Positions 37,801-49,985 of a DNA stretch of 64,000 bases are shown one piece after another. This DNA is from Membranipora membranacea (taxonomy: Eukaryota > Bryozoa > Gymnolaemata > Cheilostomatida > Membraniporidae), in the NCBI GenBank assembly GCA_914767715.1, contig OU612075.1, positions 4,278,001 through 4,342,000 of the forward strand. The letters run 5' to 3'. Every line of letters begins with the position of its first letter. The stretch's first letter is position 1. The notes under the pieces were generated by a model. It worked only from the letters and a program-made list of their open reading frames with translations, ran no database searches and was not told the origin of the DNA. The position numbers and the translations under genes are program-made.

Positions 37801-40800
37801 TTGGATTCTGTAAACCGAGCCCAGTATTGATATTCTTACCAAGTATCCACAGGAGCCGAATGTTGCGTATAATATCGTCACTATGGTAATAACTGTCAGG
37901 AAATACCTATATCATAAAATCACAAACATCTTTTATTTGTATACACTCGCTGCAACTATTGATAAATATATCTGTGTACTAAGGGAACATATTTGACCAT
38001 GAGCAAGCAGTTGGTTATTCATGTATGGTTGTAGGACAAAATCTCTTCTTGTTGATATGTCAAACAGTTCAGTAAATAATTAAGCAATCAGATGCTTTTG
38101 CCAGCCACTTGCTAAATCAACTTGCTGAGTTTCGGAACATTGTTGATTGATCGATGTACAATATATAGGCTGTAAGATTTTCAGTCTACATTCAATCGAT
38201 GATACTAACTATAAACTGATGGATTTGAATCACAAATAGCACCACTGCTTAATTTACCACTCACTGATCGATGAAAACATATCAGTGATCAACATCGACA
38301 TTGTAGAAAGTTTTATTCTCTATGCGTTTGTGAAACCAATTTTGATTGGCAGAGACAACTTACTGAGCATCTCCCAAACTCGTTTGCGTGACATAAGGCT
38401 CGGTAAAAGTACCTTCTTCAATATATTTTTGTCAATCAAATCGTATCGATAAACCTTGACTTTATAGGTGTATATGAATTGACTAAATCCTCAAATGACC
38501 AGTACAACAAACATTTGCACCTTCATAGAATGGACCATACCTGCGGAATTTATGACGTATATCTTTATGTAGCGAGGCCTCTAGTGATAGGATCATACCA
38601 GCTCCCTCATAACAGTATATAGCCACACAAAGGAAGAAGGGCAAACCCTCTATAGAGAACTCCTTTGGGTGTACTGTACTGTAAACAAAAGAGATTATAA
38701 TATCAAAAATAGAAACAATTTAAAGTTGTCTACTCATTGATGTTGAGAGAACAACTCCCAATTTGTTAGTGTTTGTAGAACCAGTCACTGAAACAACTAC
38801 TGTATGCCTGCTAAGCCTAAGTAAAGATTATAGGAAACAAGAGATCAATCATTATGTCCTTAAATTGTCAGTGATGTACATAGCTCGTCTAAAGTATCAC
38901 GAGAAAAACCTAAAATCGGATTGAGAAGCATGTTTGTATAACTTTTTATTGCCATAACATTTACAAGCTATTTGTAGTCCTTATTAATTCTCACTCCACA
39001 GACATGTATAAGCATAGGTGCAACTTACTGCTTGATCTTGTGAAACTCGTCAAAGTCAAACCAGAAGACAACTCCGAATGCCATCAGATTTGAGATCTGT
39101 GCGAAGAGACTTGTGACAGCGAGCTTTTTTAGATTTCTGAACAGACATAGTCCAAACTCGAGAGGTAGAAGGCCTAGCAACCAATATGATCTACAAACAC
39201 ATCAAATAAAACAATAATTTAAGGTTATATTAGAGAAACACAATATGGGAGAATTGTGTAACTTGTGTATGGTGTTTTTGACAGCTGGTTTCACAATGAC
39301 CTCATCTAAAGGTAAAGTTATATTTGTACTAAGTACGTTAAGAGAATCATTGGAGTAGAACCGTGAACTTCTGAAACAGCGGTAATCTATAATCTCTATC
39401 TTACACTGTCAAGCAGAACCATCCAAGAAGCTTGCTAAGATTATACCGTGTCCAGCTGTTCTCATTTGGGTCTCTTATTACTAATTTACTCACTTGCAAC
39501 AGAAAACACAAACTATTACATAGACTAATGATGAGATTGTCACCAAAATTATGTCAGTGATAAGATATCATACAATCTGATATACAGGTATCATATTGTA
39601 TCATATTGTAAGTATAAAGCAAAATTTACTACGAGATTTAAAATCCAAAAAACAACCTTCCGCTGGTTATTTTACTGTCTATATAGTAATATTTACATGT
39701 CATGTGCGCCGACCTGCCTGAGAACTAAGAGCAACAAGGCACAATTGAAACCTCACTCATAGAGCAGCCATTATTTTACTGTCCATTCTTTGTGATGAGT
39801 GATAAGACCTTCTGGTTTAACCGAAGACAACCAGCTATATTAATGTGTAATAACAGCTGCTGCAGCCATCATTTTATACTATGAGTGCCGTGATAATAAA
39901 GGTATCATCTTGGTATCATCTGTCGCTGCAGACACCCACAGACTGAAGTGCACCCATTTAGTTAACAAATGAAGGTAGATACTCACTTTGGCACGGAAGG
40001 TATGTATGCACTTAGGTTAGATGTGATGAAAAGTAGATATGCGCAGCAGAAGCCTACAAGAACACAACAAACACAGAGTCAAATGATTTGAATTAGCTTC
40101 TGCAAATTGTAAATAAAAGCTGAGGGACCTGCATGTTGCATCTTAAGTTACTCAACTCAATCTGAAACTATTGTACAAGTGGAGTTCCAAAAATAATGCT
40201 CATCAACACACAGGGGTGGCTTTATGCTGCAGGGGCGGCCATGAGGAGGTAGGCCTGGTTGGTTGAGGGAAGGCCCCGAAACAGCTTTTGACTCATGGTT
40301 GCTAGCTGAAGACCTGTGTGCCCACTACTGTATGTTGTATCTATTTGGTAGAGGGTTGACTACAAGAAGAAGGTATTTTAGTAGCCTTTGCTAGGAGGGA
40401 TTACTGGGGATAAATAAAGGATTCTTTTAGGAGTTTGTTTGTTTCTCACAGACACACCTAATATCATACAAAGGAACTGGCAACAAAGTCAAACATAGCA
40501 AAGGGATAATCTATTTTGTTTGCAGAACTTTGCTAGAATCTACATTCTAAGTTGTTACAGTGTAAAAAGTCTTGGACAATCAAATTAGTCATTGGGTTGT
40601 ACTGAAAACCTAATGTATATGGCCCTTGAAATAATCCAATAATATGTTCATGATATTGACATATCTAGATATTATTAGCAAGAACCACATAGACAGGGAG
40701 CACATCTCTCTCTCTCTCTTTTCTCTCCACTGAAAACTGAGATAAAAAATAAACACTGACCTGTTTGGGAGAGAATGATAGCCCATTCCACGAGGACTCT

Positions 40801-43800
40801 GCCAAAGTTACCGAAGGCGTGAAAACCGACATCACCATAACTCAAGTCTGCACCTGGCTCGGCCTGAAATGGATACAAGTTGTAGGCCTACACATTAAAG
40901 TCTGAATGAGACAGATTGCATGTTGAATATTGAAAATGATCCCCTAACAAACTGATGTCAATGTAGATCATCTTAACCGTGGCCGAAGTTTAAGCACTCA
41001 AACTGTGGCGGGATAGCTGGTGGTGGCATTTCATCATCAATTACTGGGAAAAGTGGTCGATAATAAAATGCCACTATCAGCCATCCTGTCACAGTTTAAG
41101 CGCTAAAACTACCTGGCCGGTATTAATTTAAGACATGCAGATAACTGTGGAGAGATTTGATTTCAGGAGCTGACATAAATGTGGAGTCAATCATCTCCTA
41201 GAGTTGTAAACACAACCCCCCTTATACCCTGCTTATAGTAAGGCCGAATAGATTAATCATCAATTTGGTAACATCAAACAAATGGGATTTCATAGATGGG
41301 GGCAAATTGTTCATAGAAAGTTGTACTTGACCAAACCTAGGCCTACACCCAAGCAGGATAAAATTTAACCTAGAAAATAGATAATTATACATGCTGGTCT
41401 CTGATTTTACTATTTTGTTGGTCATACAATCACAAATACTCATTACAAATAATGACATAACAGATTTAGTATGCGATGACATCACAACTCAAGGTTAGAT
41501 ACAACTCTTGGCAGGCGAATGATCAGGAGATACTAGCTCCCTGTCTGGCCATAGTTTCTTACAGCTAGGCTTTATGGGTAGAGTTAACAATTACTGTGTC
41601 TCTAATTTACGTGCTAGTTTTGCCAAGGATCCTTTGGGCCTTGAGATCAGAGTGTGTTTACTATCAAAAATAAAGTCTACAAAAAGTATGACCTCCATAA
41701 CTATTGCCAGCACCCTTGGAGGTTACTTTAGACACTATTGTCCTTAGCCAGTGTCCCACTTTTGACACTTATTCCGATGGTTCTGTCAAGGCTGGCAAGA
41801 ATGCAGATTTATTGGATGGTCACAATATCACAATGAGCGCGGATACGTTCAGAGCCCATAAATATAGTATCCGTGTGTTATTGTATATCTATCCATCAAG
41901 TTGAAGTGAGTAATTGTAATAAGACTGTCAATACTTGGAACTGCAATCAGCGTGAATATAGTTCAGTGACACAATAAGAGTACCAAACTGAAATTTTCAG
42001 ACCGGTCAAACTATTTTGTTTTACAAACATATACAGTGAAGATCAATCATCGATACTTACCATGGGTTTAATTTCTTTATATTCTACATCATTAGACAAA
42101 CCGTCTATTAAATCTTCCATTTCCTCTGCAAGATTTACAAATACATCCCTTAAGATACGGCAAAACAGCTAGTAGAGTATGATAGCCCTTTGATTTAATC
42201 TAACCTTCAATCAACATAGAGCCAGTATAATCGGTCTATTCGTTGATTCATATAAGAGTGTTTCATCCATCCAAAAGTCTAGTCACCAGTCACCTCAATT
42301 ATAGCGTAGTATAGGTAGATGTTAACATTTGTTTGATGTTTACATTGCAGGTGATTTGTGGCTTTATGTAGTAGTTAGCATGTTATTAACCTGTCAATGT
42401 GCGACAACTTTTGTAACCATTTCCACAACATTGGGTGAGAATCGTCAATCTATCAATCTGCTACAATGTCTTACTTTGAGCATGCTGCTGATAACGACCA
42501 TTACCAATTGTGTCGATTAGGCGGGCATGAAATATTTGAAGTTTATGGAGAGCCTAGCTGTATGTGATATGATATCGTAGCAACAAATAGCATTTAACAA
42601 TTTGTTATTTGTAGCCTATACTTTCAAGCATACCTCTATAAATAAATAAATAACCATATTCACCTCTGTTACCGGTATGTTTCTTTTTAAGTTTCTCAGC
42701 ATCGGGTTTCTGAGTCAAAGCATATTTACAGTCGATGACTAGAAGCATAGCCTTCACGCTTACTATAGCAACAAATGAGATCACAAGTATTCCCTCCAAT
42801 ATTCCAGCCTGTAACAAACAAGTTACGACACTGATAAACATGATGATCAATAATCAAACTATATTATAAAAGGCCTAAGGTATGATTAAATTTTAAAGGT
42901 GCTAAAACGTGGTGCTTGCGAGCCCATTTTAGTCTAGCCTAGTCTATAAGTACATTAGTACATTAGTATAAGTACATTAGCTCAAAATAGTTTGAAGAGT
43001 TTGTGTTCACCTTGAGGAGGACAATGATCTGCGGGCTTACATCCGATCTTAGTAACCACTTTAAATGTTAAAGGCAGTAGGTGGAGTCAAGGATAGCGCT
43101 GCGAGACTGAGGGACTCTGCGTTGACCAAGATAGAAGGTTAATAAGTTATATATCAACCCAAATATCCTTCTATATCATGGAACCAACAGGTCTCAAAAT
43201 CAATTGAAACCATCTCCCAACATTCATCCAGATACAAGTACACAAAAAAGATAGTTAGTAAGTATCCTATCCAGCGAGTATTATCCCTGGTCTTCCTGTC
43301 GCTGCGCCGGATGCCACAGATAAACCGGGCTGCACGACGCTGAACCGCTTGGAGTTTGGTCTCTACAGTCTGGGTAAGAGTGTCCCAAGCCTAGGAAGCA
43401 TACTCGAGTACTGGTCTCACTAGCTGTTTGTAGGCGGTGGAGCGAATGTCTTCTGATGTTGTGAGGACATTACGTCGTATGAAGGCTAGGGTGGCATTTG
43501 CCTTACTAGTGATTTTGGCTATGTGTTCGTGCCAGGTTAGTTTTGAGCCAACATACACACCAAGGTATTTGGTGCAGTTGGTGCGGGGTATCTCGATGTT
43601 GTGGAGTTTGTAGGAGTTCTCTGATGGGCGTTTCTTCCTTGTGAAACAAATATGCTCACATTTTGAGGGATGAAACTCCATGTCCCACTGATTCTCCCAC
43701 TGCTCAAGCCTGCTCAAATCATCTTGGAGTGTTTGGTGGTTGATTGCATTAGAGTATACAATTGTGTCGTCAGCAAACAATCGTACTGTTGACTTGATGT

Positions 43801-44941
43801 TGTCGGGCATATCATTGATGTAGTACAAGAAAAGAGTTGGGCCGATCACTGAACCCTGAGGAACTCCTGAGGTGACAGGGGAGACGTCTGACTCTTCTCC
43901 TTCAACTACAACCTTCTGGGTCCTGTTCATAAGGAAGTCATCAATCCATGATAACACTTGAAAGGACACTCCGTACGTTGCTAACTTCAGTAATAGTTTG
44001 CTGTGGTTAACTTTGTCAAAGGCTTTTGAGAAGTCCAACACACAGGCATCTGTCTCGATCCCTTTGTCAAGGTTTTTGGCGATAGCATTGGCTAGTTCAA
44101 TGAGTTGGCGTTCGCAACCGTGGTCTTCCCGAAAGCCGTGTTGGTTCTTGAAGAACAGTCCCTGTGACTCAGCATAAGATGTTAGTTGACTGGTGACAAT
44201 ATGCTCTAGAACTTTGCTGACTACACAGGTAAGACTAACAGCCCTGTAGTTGGATGGTAAGCACTTGTCCCCTTTCTTGAAGATTGGCGATATTATGGCC
44301 TTCTTCCAGTCCAGTGGAACAGACCCTTTGTCGAGTGAGAGTTGGAATAGACTCGATAGTGGTGCGGTAAGTACATCAGCTAGCTCTCGGAGCACCCTGG
44401 GACTAATGCCGTCTGGGCCCGTGGCCTTGTATGGGTTTAGAGTTCTAAGTTGCTTGTGGACGCCGCAGTGGATATGGAGATGTTGGGCATGACTGATTTA
44501 AGGGTCAATGTCAGGTAGTCTATTCTTGGCGTTGGCTTGGAGAAGACTGACATGAATTGCTGATTCAGCAGGTTGGCCTTCTCCTTAGCAGTGGTAGTCA
44601 GAGCACTTCCTTTCTTCAGAGTTCAATTGATTCATTCATTTCAAGACTGTTTCATAATCATGACTTATTTAATTCACATTATGATATACAAATATTGCCC
44701 TGTAGCCTAGCCCTATAGGTATGTATGCTATTATTTGGTGGTGATAGGAAGACTACAGGTGAAACTACAGGTGAAATTACAGGTGAAACTATTTCTATTT
44801 GCAATTTTCTTTTCTTCTTACCTCTTTGAAAGCATAGGGTAATCCCAGAACTCCAGAGCCAATAAAAGAAATAAATATATTGGCCATTATCTTCACTACA
44901 CTTTTCGTCCCATCACCAGACTGTGTTGCCCCCACAGCCAT
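34827..44941 (-). CDS. Amino acid transporter, SLC36/AVT3-type (AAAP family)
   Basis: Multi-pass membrane permease expected to move small neutral amino acids, by family resemblance, at the lysosomal or plasma membrane. Minus-strand exons: 44822-44941, 42664-42808, 42061-42125, 40761-40863, 39987-40053, 39029-39190, 38541-38678, 37840-37906, 37056-37253, 36060-36211, 35625-35684, 34827-35070; 1521 bp, 506 residues plus TAA. An in-frame TAG lies two codons before the ATG. TM1 carries SFIGSGVLGLPYAF, the first-helix signature of the family. Other family motifs are GFCCAYLLF (about 145-153), YCYEGAGM in the middle, ITLNLP after the extracellular turn, and FFTYPIMMFP. About ten to eleven hydrophobic helices can be seen. 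An acidic cytoplasmic loop (about 70-115) separates TM2 from TM3. The Ser/Thr-rich C-terminal tail after about 440 is not family-typical. It is close to both SLC36 and AVT3, and I cannot choose between them by eye. The 5' end is divergent to a gene 340 bp away. Confidence 0.93.
40987..41110. mobile_element. MITE-like inverted repeat, family A, copy 2
   Basis: Begins AGTTTAAGCACTCAAACTG and ends CAGTTTAAGCGCTAAAACT, with GGTGGTGGCATTTCAT and AAAATGCCACTATCAG inside. These match the arms of the 2852-3014 element, but the CACC-rich centre is replaced by a short spacer. It lies in the intron between the third and fourth exons of the transporter. Confidence 0.75.
42809..44821 (-). other. Intron 1 of the transporter gene, hosting a LINE fragment
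   Basis: This 2 kb intron separates the TM1 exon from the TM2 exon. Most of it is the LINE fragment at 43140-44621. Just downstream of the donor (minus strand) is a short tandem array of the unit ACAGGTGAAACT as read on the plus strand, about four imperfect copies at 44754-44790. A second AGTACATTAGT-type duplication lies at 42949-42980. Confidence 0.6.
43140..44621 (-). mobile_element. CR1/Jockey-like non-LTR retrotransposon fragment (reverse transcriptase), broken
   Basis: The minus strand encodes reverse transcriptase in one long frame (43391 to about 44470). Motifs in order are NPYKATGPDGISP, LPSNYRAVSLT, QHGF, DFSKAFDKV, GVPQGSVIGPTLF and the catalytic FADDTIVYSN, then YLGVYVGSKLTW. At 43388-43390 the frame hits TAG in the YAS*AWDTLTQ region, and reading continues beyond it (KLQAVQRRAARFICG) to about 43260. 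A frameshift near 44470 separates the upstream part. The endonuclease domain is absent, so the copy is 5'-truncated, with homology fading near 44621. It is oriented like its host gene and is probably inactive. Family placement rests on these motifs; the 3' boundary is approximate. Confidence 0.85.
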
Positions 44942-45281
44942 CTTGTACTATTCCTGTGTCAGCCAAAACTGAGCAAAAGTTTATCCCCAGTCAATCATCA
45001 GCAAAAACATGTCTTTATTTTTGTCTGTTTAGATGGGCGTGGTGTCCAACGATGCGGAAACAGATGCTTAGCCTCTAAACAAGGAGTCGCTAACATTGGT
45101 ATAAATTCAAACGAGGATGGGCAACTCTCATTGTACGATTGGTCACGTGATTAGTATAGGATTGAAGGCTTCTGTCTGACATGAGTAAAGCAAAATCTCC
45201 CTGAACTAATTCTGCACTTCTCTGAATCCCTGTTGTTCATGGTTGAATCGCACATTATAAGGATATTGAGATATTGGTAAG
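44942..45281. promoter_or_regulatory. Compact divergent promoter of the transporter and the coiled-coil gene
   Basis: Only 340 bases separate the two divergent ATGs. Within it, ATTGG (inverted CCAAT, 45138-45142) overlaps GGTCACGTGATT, whose core CACGTG is at 45144-45149. GTCACGTGA matches nine of ten bases of the CLEAR motif bound by TFEB/MITF-type factors, which drive lysosomal genes. GGGCGTGG (45034-45041) resembles a KLF/Sp site. Two short upstream ATGs precede the plus-strand gene (45180 and 45239). The motifs are seen; use as a shared promoter is inference. Confidence 0.6.
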
Positions 45282-46406
45282 ATGGATGGAGAGGATGACT
45301 GTGGTCCTCCGAACTATGAGGATGTACAGTTTAATGCAACTGGCAAGTTTTCACAGAATTATGACTCTATAGTTGAGAAGTTGGATGGCCTTCAAGACAT
45401 GGTTGAAAAGTTAAGATCAGCAGCTTCTGATCTAGCAAGACAGAGAGATGGACTCACTAAGACCCTCACAGATATCTCAGAGGAAACAAACAAATCTCTC
45501 CTTACTGCAGGTGAGCTTTAGTCTGATATCAGTTATATATATTAAAATAGTTGAGCTAAGTCAAAGTGTAGAGTGCAGTGAGCAAGTTAGTAAGTAAATT
45601 CTCTGTGGGGCAAAATGATAATCATTTTGGATTAGTGTGAGTACTTGAAATTTGCATGAGTTGCCGCAATGAACCCCCATCCAGGGAGAGGTAGTGGTAG
45701 GAGAGGTAGGTGGTGGGATTCCATTCTCCACCACCCTGATGGTAAGCGAATAACGAATGACGCAAGATCTGAGAAATGACTTTGCCAAGATAAATGAATA
45801 AACCAACGATAATTGTATAGTAGATGGTAAGGTGGGGGGGGTGAGTGAAGAGGATATATAGTTACTGTAGGTCGGTCTCCAACTCTTAGACAGTTATGAT
45901 ACTACTGCAGGTTACAACATCGAATGCTCTTGTCAGTATATCACTCAATGAATAGCTTAATCGCTCAGCCTGCTAGGCTCTCGCAGACTCCTGGGTTTGA
46001 TTAGACTTTAGCCTACATTTTGTATATTGCAGGACACAAAGAAGAGCTGACAGCCACAGTTGAGAGGGTGATGTTACGACTTCTAACTGTTGAAATAAAA
46101 GTAGAGATTCCGCGAAACTCAGAGCAACAACAAGCTTACAACAAAGTCAAACAGCTACTTAGCCAACTACAAAATAGAGTTAACTCAGGTCTGGAGGATT
46201 ACAAGAAAGTATTACAGTCTTATGCTAACGCCTGCAGCTCTGAGCAGAGCGGGCCTGTGGATAGTAACTTTCAGCAGTTTATATTAGCGTGTACTATTGA
46301 TGATCAGAAACAAGTTAGGAAAGTTTTAACCAACTGGATCAGTGTCTACCACGAACTTCATGAACAGTGGATAGCGGCCTGTAAAGATAACATTCAGGCA
46401 TTGTGA
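45282..46406 (+). CDS. Small coiled-coil protein of unknown function
   Basis: Two exons, 45282-45510 and 46033-46406, joined in phase 1 (gtgagc..attgcag), give 200 residues plus TGA. I do not recognise the family. The N-terminus is acidic (MDGEDDCGPPNYEDVQF). Residues about 25-75 look like an amphipathic helix with heptad-like spacing (IVEKLDGLQDMVEKLR), and most of the remainder also looks helical, including KQLLSQLQNRVNSGLEDYKK and the C-terminal WISVYHELHEQWIAACK. There is no signal peptide, membrane helix or obvious catalytic motif, so a soluble scaffolding or complex subunit is a reasonable guess and no more. The start is the first ATG of the long frame; two tiny upstream frames lie in the leader. 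It shares a divergent promoter with the amino acid transporter. AATAAA motifs occur at about 46936-46945. Confidence 0.8.
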
Positions 46407-47805
46407 TCGGAGAGAGATCATTGTGATTAGATCTGAAGAAAGGTCATTTTGATGCAATCGATAAGATATACATAGCTATAAATCAAAGTGAGGTTAGCTG
46501 TTGGAATGCCTTGACACATCAGCTAAAAACTAACAGATTTAGTCATGTGTGAATTAGTTAGGTACCTAATATATGACTCTATTGGTCACCCATTATGCAT
46601 AAAAATCAGGCTTTTTGAGCTGTAGAATGTATTTACATTAGTTTTATCACTGGCTATACTGGACCAACTATTGTCCCTCACTGCTGCTGGAAACTTGTAA
46701 TAGGTCAGAAACAGGAGCTGTCTTCTTTGCTCCAAATCCTTGGTTGTGCCATTTGAGCCGGTTTCTGTCTATATTTATGGAGCAGGGTCTATATTTTGTG
46801 ATTGCCTCATTCTTAAGCATTGTTCATATTATAAAACCTTCCAGTCCAGCTTTTGCAAAACCTTGCTTTACAAACTGTTTGCAATTACATTCACAGCTGA
46901 GGGTGCTTTCACTCGCCAAAATAATTTCATTATTGATAAATAAATACTTAAATTACTTATTTGACAGTTAGGTTGGTTTTCAAACTAACAGTGGTTTATT
47001 GTGTTTGTTTCTTTTTGTTTTATTACTTATTGGTATTATTATCGCTGCGAAAGTTCTTTCTATAATGTGCTGAAAAAAGAGAATTATTCAAACTGATCAA
47101 AACTTTTGATCTAAATGAGTGAAAGATCTAAATTTTTATTTGTAACTACCAAGCAGATTTTAAGCTGGAGAAATCAGCAGAAATAACAATCGATTAACCT
47201 GTTAACATGTTTACTGTCTGAGATATGATCTATCTATCATTCCTTGCTTGTTCTTTGATAAAATATTTGACCCCTATATCCAGGCTATTGCACTCAGACA
47301 AGTTTGTTACGGTGTAAGCTAAGGGATGAATAATATTGACGATTATTTATATTAATTACTTCTCTTACCAGTTTGTGACTCATAAGTGATGTATGAGCTG
47401 TCAATTATGGACTACATCTGGGACAGCCACTAATACGCAACCTCAGCGGGAACAGCTTTAAGTGCCACTGTTGATAATTTTGATCCATTTGTTTTCCTAT
47501 AAACTCGGAGATTGTGACTTTTGAGTTACTCTTGTCAACCCTCTAACAACTACATTTGATATGAGCATCTTTTATTAAAATTGAATATAAAAAGAACAGC
47601 CGCGGCATGTTTGAGTATGATTGCTGTGTCAAAAAGCTGCTTTAGCAGTAAAAATTATTATTCCAAGTTAAATAGGTATTTTAAATTCGAATTAATTGAT
47701 TTAACAATTTATCTCAAGAAACATGATAGGTTGATTGAGCTCAAAAGTCTTAGGAATGATTATTGTCAGCTAATAGTAAATTTTGACATCTAATCATCAA
47801 GTATT
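46407..47805. other. Convergent 3' region between the coiled-coil gene and the collagen gene
   Basis: This is A+T-rich sequence with probable 3' UTRs of both flanking genes. The open frames 46740-46943, 46744-46971 and 47581-47793 are A+T-driven and match nothing known. A TTTATT (AATAAA on the minus strand) near 47571 could be the poly(A) signal of the longest collagen transcript. No gene is seen. Confidence 0.5.
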
Positions 47806-48087
47806 TTAATTGAAGCATCTCCATCTTGTGCTGTCTCTTGTTGTTGAAGACTTCTCACCGAGAAAACGTCGGAATGCAGAGTGGGTCTGTAAAATAAAAG
47901 GTTAAATAAGTAAGTTCTTAGCAAGTTCATGCTGTTATTTGCCATCAAAATCACGCTCAAAATAACAAGGCTATAGAAACTATAGAAAACAGACTGACCA
48001 TTTGATATTTGCCTGGGTCAGCGAAAGGCCAAAGATGCAACTCAGAGTCAATGCTGGCTTGCTTCTTCGAATACATGATGCCCTGCT
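47806..48087 (-). other. Two tentative alternative terminal exons of the collagen gene
   Basis: 47999-48087 is framed by acceptor ttgacag and donor gtcagt, is open when entered in phase 1 and includes SKKQASIDSELHLWPFADPG. 47806-47886 follows acceptor tttacag and, entered in phase 0, runs to a stop after RWRCFN. Phases would allow them to follow the second PAN exon instead of the exon at 48314-48366. The donor is suboptimal and the peptides match nothing I know. In another frame the last segment also reads open with an acidic tail, so the frame is uncertain. Confidence 0.3.
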
Positions 48088-48313
48088 CTGTCAAGACTAC
48101 AATGTGACTATATTAGATCATTGATTGTTTGTATTATGTTCACTTTGTATTTACATTCTGCTATGAGTTATACGTTATAAGTGTGTGGGTGGTTATTTTT
48201 ACAAAGTCGCATGGGGGGGGAGGGGGGTTAATATTCTGGGGATCAGACTAGTTGAGTGGGAAGTAGAGGATATGTCCTAGATAAAAAGTTATGGGATCTG
48301 TGATACTCGCCTG

Positions 48314-49985
48314 TTAACCTTGAGCCCTCTTTCTATTTCTTGGTGAGCATGATGGATTTACTGTGTCTGTAAAAGAAATATGACGCGGTAGAAATTATGA
48401 TTAGGTTAGTAACTGTCTGTTGAGGTATCTTAGGCTGACTGGCTGAGTACGAAACGCTACTTCATCAGTGTAGGATGCCGCTGATATGTCACAGTCTGGT
48501 AGTGACGCTATAGCTAATCTGATCCAAGGGTCTCAAAACTACTACCTTTGCTAAATCTTTGATAAATGTGTTTGGCAAAGTTTGTCCCTCATTGTCAGAC
48601 CAGATATATTTAATTAAATTCTCATGGTTTAAAGTCTTGAAAGAGGTGGTGATACCTCATTTTGCACAATAAAGCTGAGATACAAACAAAACGGAAGAGA
48701 TCCTGAGAATTTGTAAATTTCTTGCAATTCAAACTAAGTTTTAAGTTCAAACTTAGCGAAAACAAAGTTTTGCAAAATTGCTTTTGAGCCAAACTTTTCT
48801 ACAAATTATTCCAGATGAGTACTACATGGGGGACACAATTCTGACTCACACTTACCATCTTCACACGCTTTGTATTTATACACCCATCCTCTGGCTTTTC
48901 TCCCTGTGACAGCATGACAATCCCGGACGCTCTTAATAAACTTATGCAACAGTTCACATTTCTTCTTTGACTGCTTGAAGTTGACTGCGTTACAACCTGT
49001 GTTGTTATTACAGGCAGTCTGACATCCTTGTATTGAACTGGCTCTTACTGTCTGAAATTAAAGAAAAGCCTGAAGTCATCTTCATCAACACTATATAGTG
49101 TCATATATAAAGCATATATTACCATTATCAGTGCTGTTTTATGAAGCCATTATAATTTGTTATTAAAAGATTAAATCTGTTGATTTTTTTTGCTTTAAGT
49201 GAACATAATATTACTACTAGAACTGATATGAGCAGGGACCCCACTGAAAACATGCACGTCTGTAGGATTTTAGGAGGTTAGGGCAAGGAGAGCTGTTACT
49301 CCTTGATCAGAGTTAAACAGGAACTTTATATTAGCAAAATATGATTAATGACAAGTGATTACTGATAAAGGTTGTAACAACCCCTCCTCATTTATGCAAC
49401 CAGGCTTGGGACCGTCTTAGGCAGAAGATTTTTTTGTAAAAAATAGTTAGATAACAGGAGGTTTTATATACTCTAGAGTGGACATTTCAGTGCACACAAC
49501 GTCCAACTTAATTAACGCTGCAGCTTGAAGTAACCATTACCAGTATAATTAACCATTAGAAGTTTAAGTTTGTCAACATATTTTTTGCTATTCACTGCCA
49601 AGTGATTTGGCGAGATCAAGTCCAATTGGTAAAATATTATTTGATGATTTTGGTACCTCAGATAATTCTATTCCAAGGTTGCGCAGTGGGTTTACTCGTT
49701 TCTCACTTGACTCTTTTGTTAATAACGGCATTTCGGGGTTTAGTTAAAAGTGTCTTCTCACCAACTGAGATTCATGTTCAAGAATATCCCACAATGCAAT
49801 TATCTGGTACCAACATTGATTACATACAAGTTTCATTGGGAATACCAGGTTTTAGTTGCATTGTGGGAATTATGCATACCTTATGAGTTATCTTACCTTC
49901 ATGACAGGGAGGCCCTCTGCTCTACTATGAGTAGAATCAGCCAGTTTTGTAAAGGTAGCACAGGTACTTCCTCTTCTATGTACCA
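48314..49985 (-). CDS. Downstream exons encoding a second PAN-like domain (alternative 3' end of the collagen gene)
   Basis: Minus-strand exons 49897-49985 (acceptor agcttcag), 48856-49051 (acceptor aatttcag, donor gtaagt) and 48314-48366 (acceptor ttttacag, then TAA) join in phases 1, 0 and 1. The first two encode a cysteine-rich domain that aligns along its length with the PAN-like domain of 52594-53577: GCQTACNNNTGC against QCEDGCYRLSSC, and DCHAVTG with GWVYKYKAC against DCHRLTG with NWMYRVNTC. That internal homology is the main reason to assign them to the collagen gene. They can be joined if the Pro/Thr-rich exon is spliced at AAAA|gtacgc (50374/50373) before its stop, giving about 1011 residues. 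That donor is weak, so isoform choice is unproven. Confidence 0.7.
49787..49868. mobile_element. Short inverted-repeat element with TCCCACAATGC ends
   Basis: TCCCACAATGCAATTATCTGG pairs with CCAG..TTGCATTGTGGGA across about 40 bases. It begins 29 bases downstream (minus strand) of the exon at 49897-49985. Similar CATAATGCA..TGCATTATGGGA ends occur at 5611-5663, so the family is probably dispersed. The ends resemble GCATTGTGGGA-type motifs common near animal promoters, but the paired ends argue for a mobile element. Confidence 0.55.

Noticed and set aside
41704-41904. Frame with TFDTYSDGSVKAG, reminiscent of the start of an RNase H domain
   Set aside because: Only a few residues fit, and no further RNase H motifs or retroelement sequence follow; it lies in a transporter intron. 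Likely chance.
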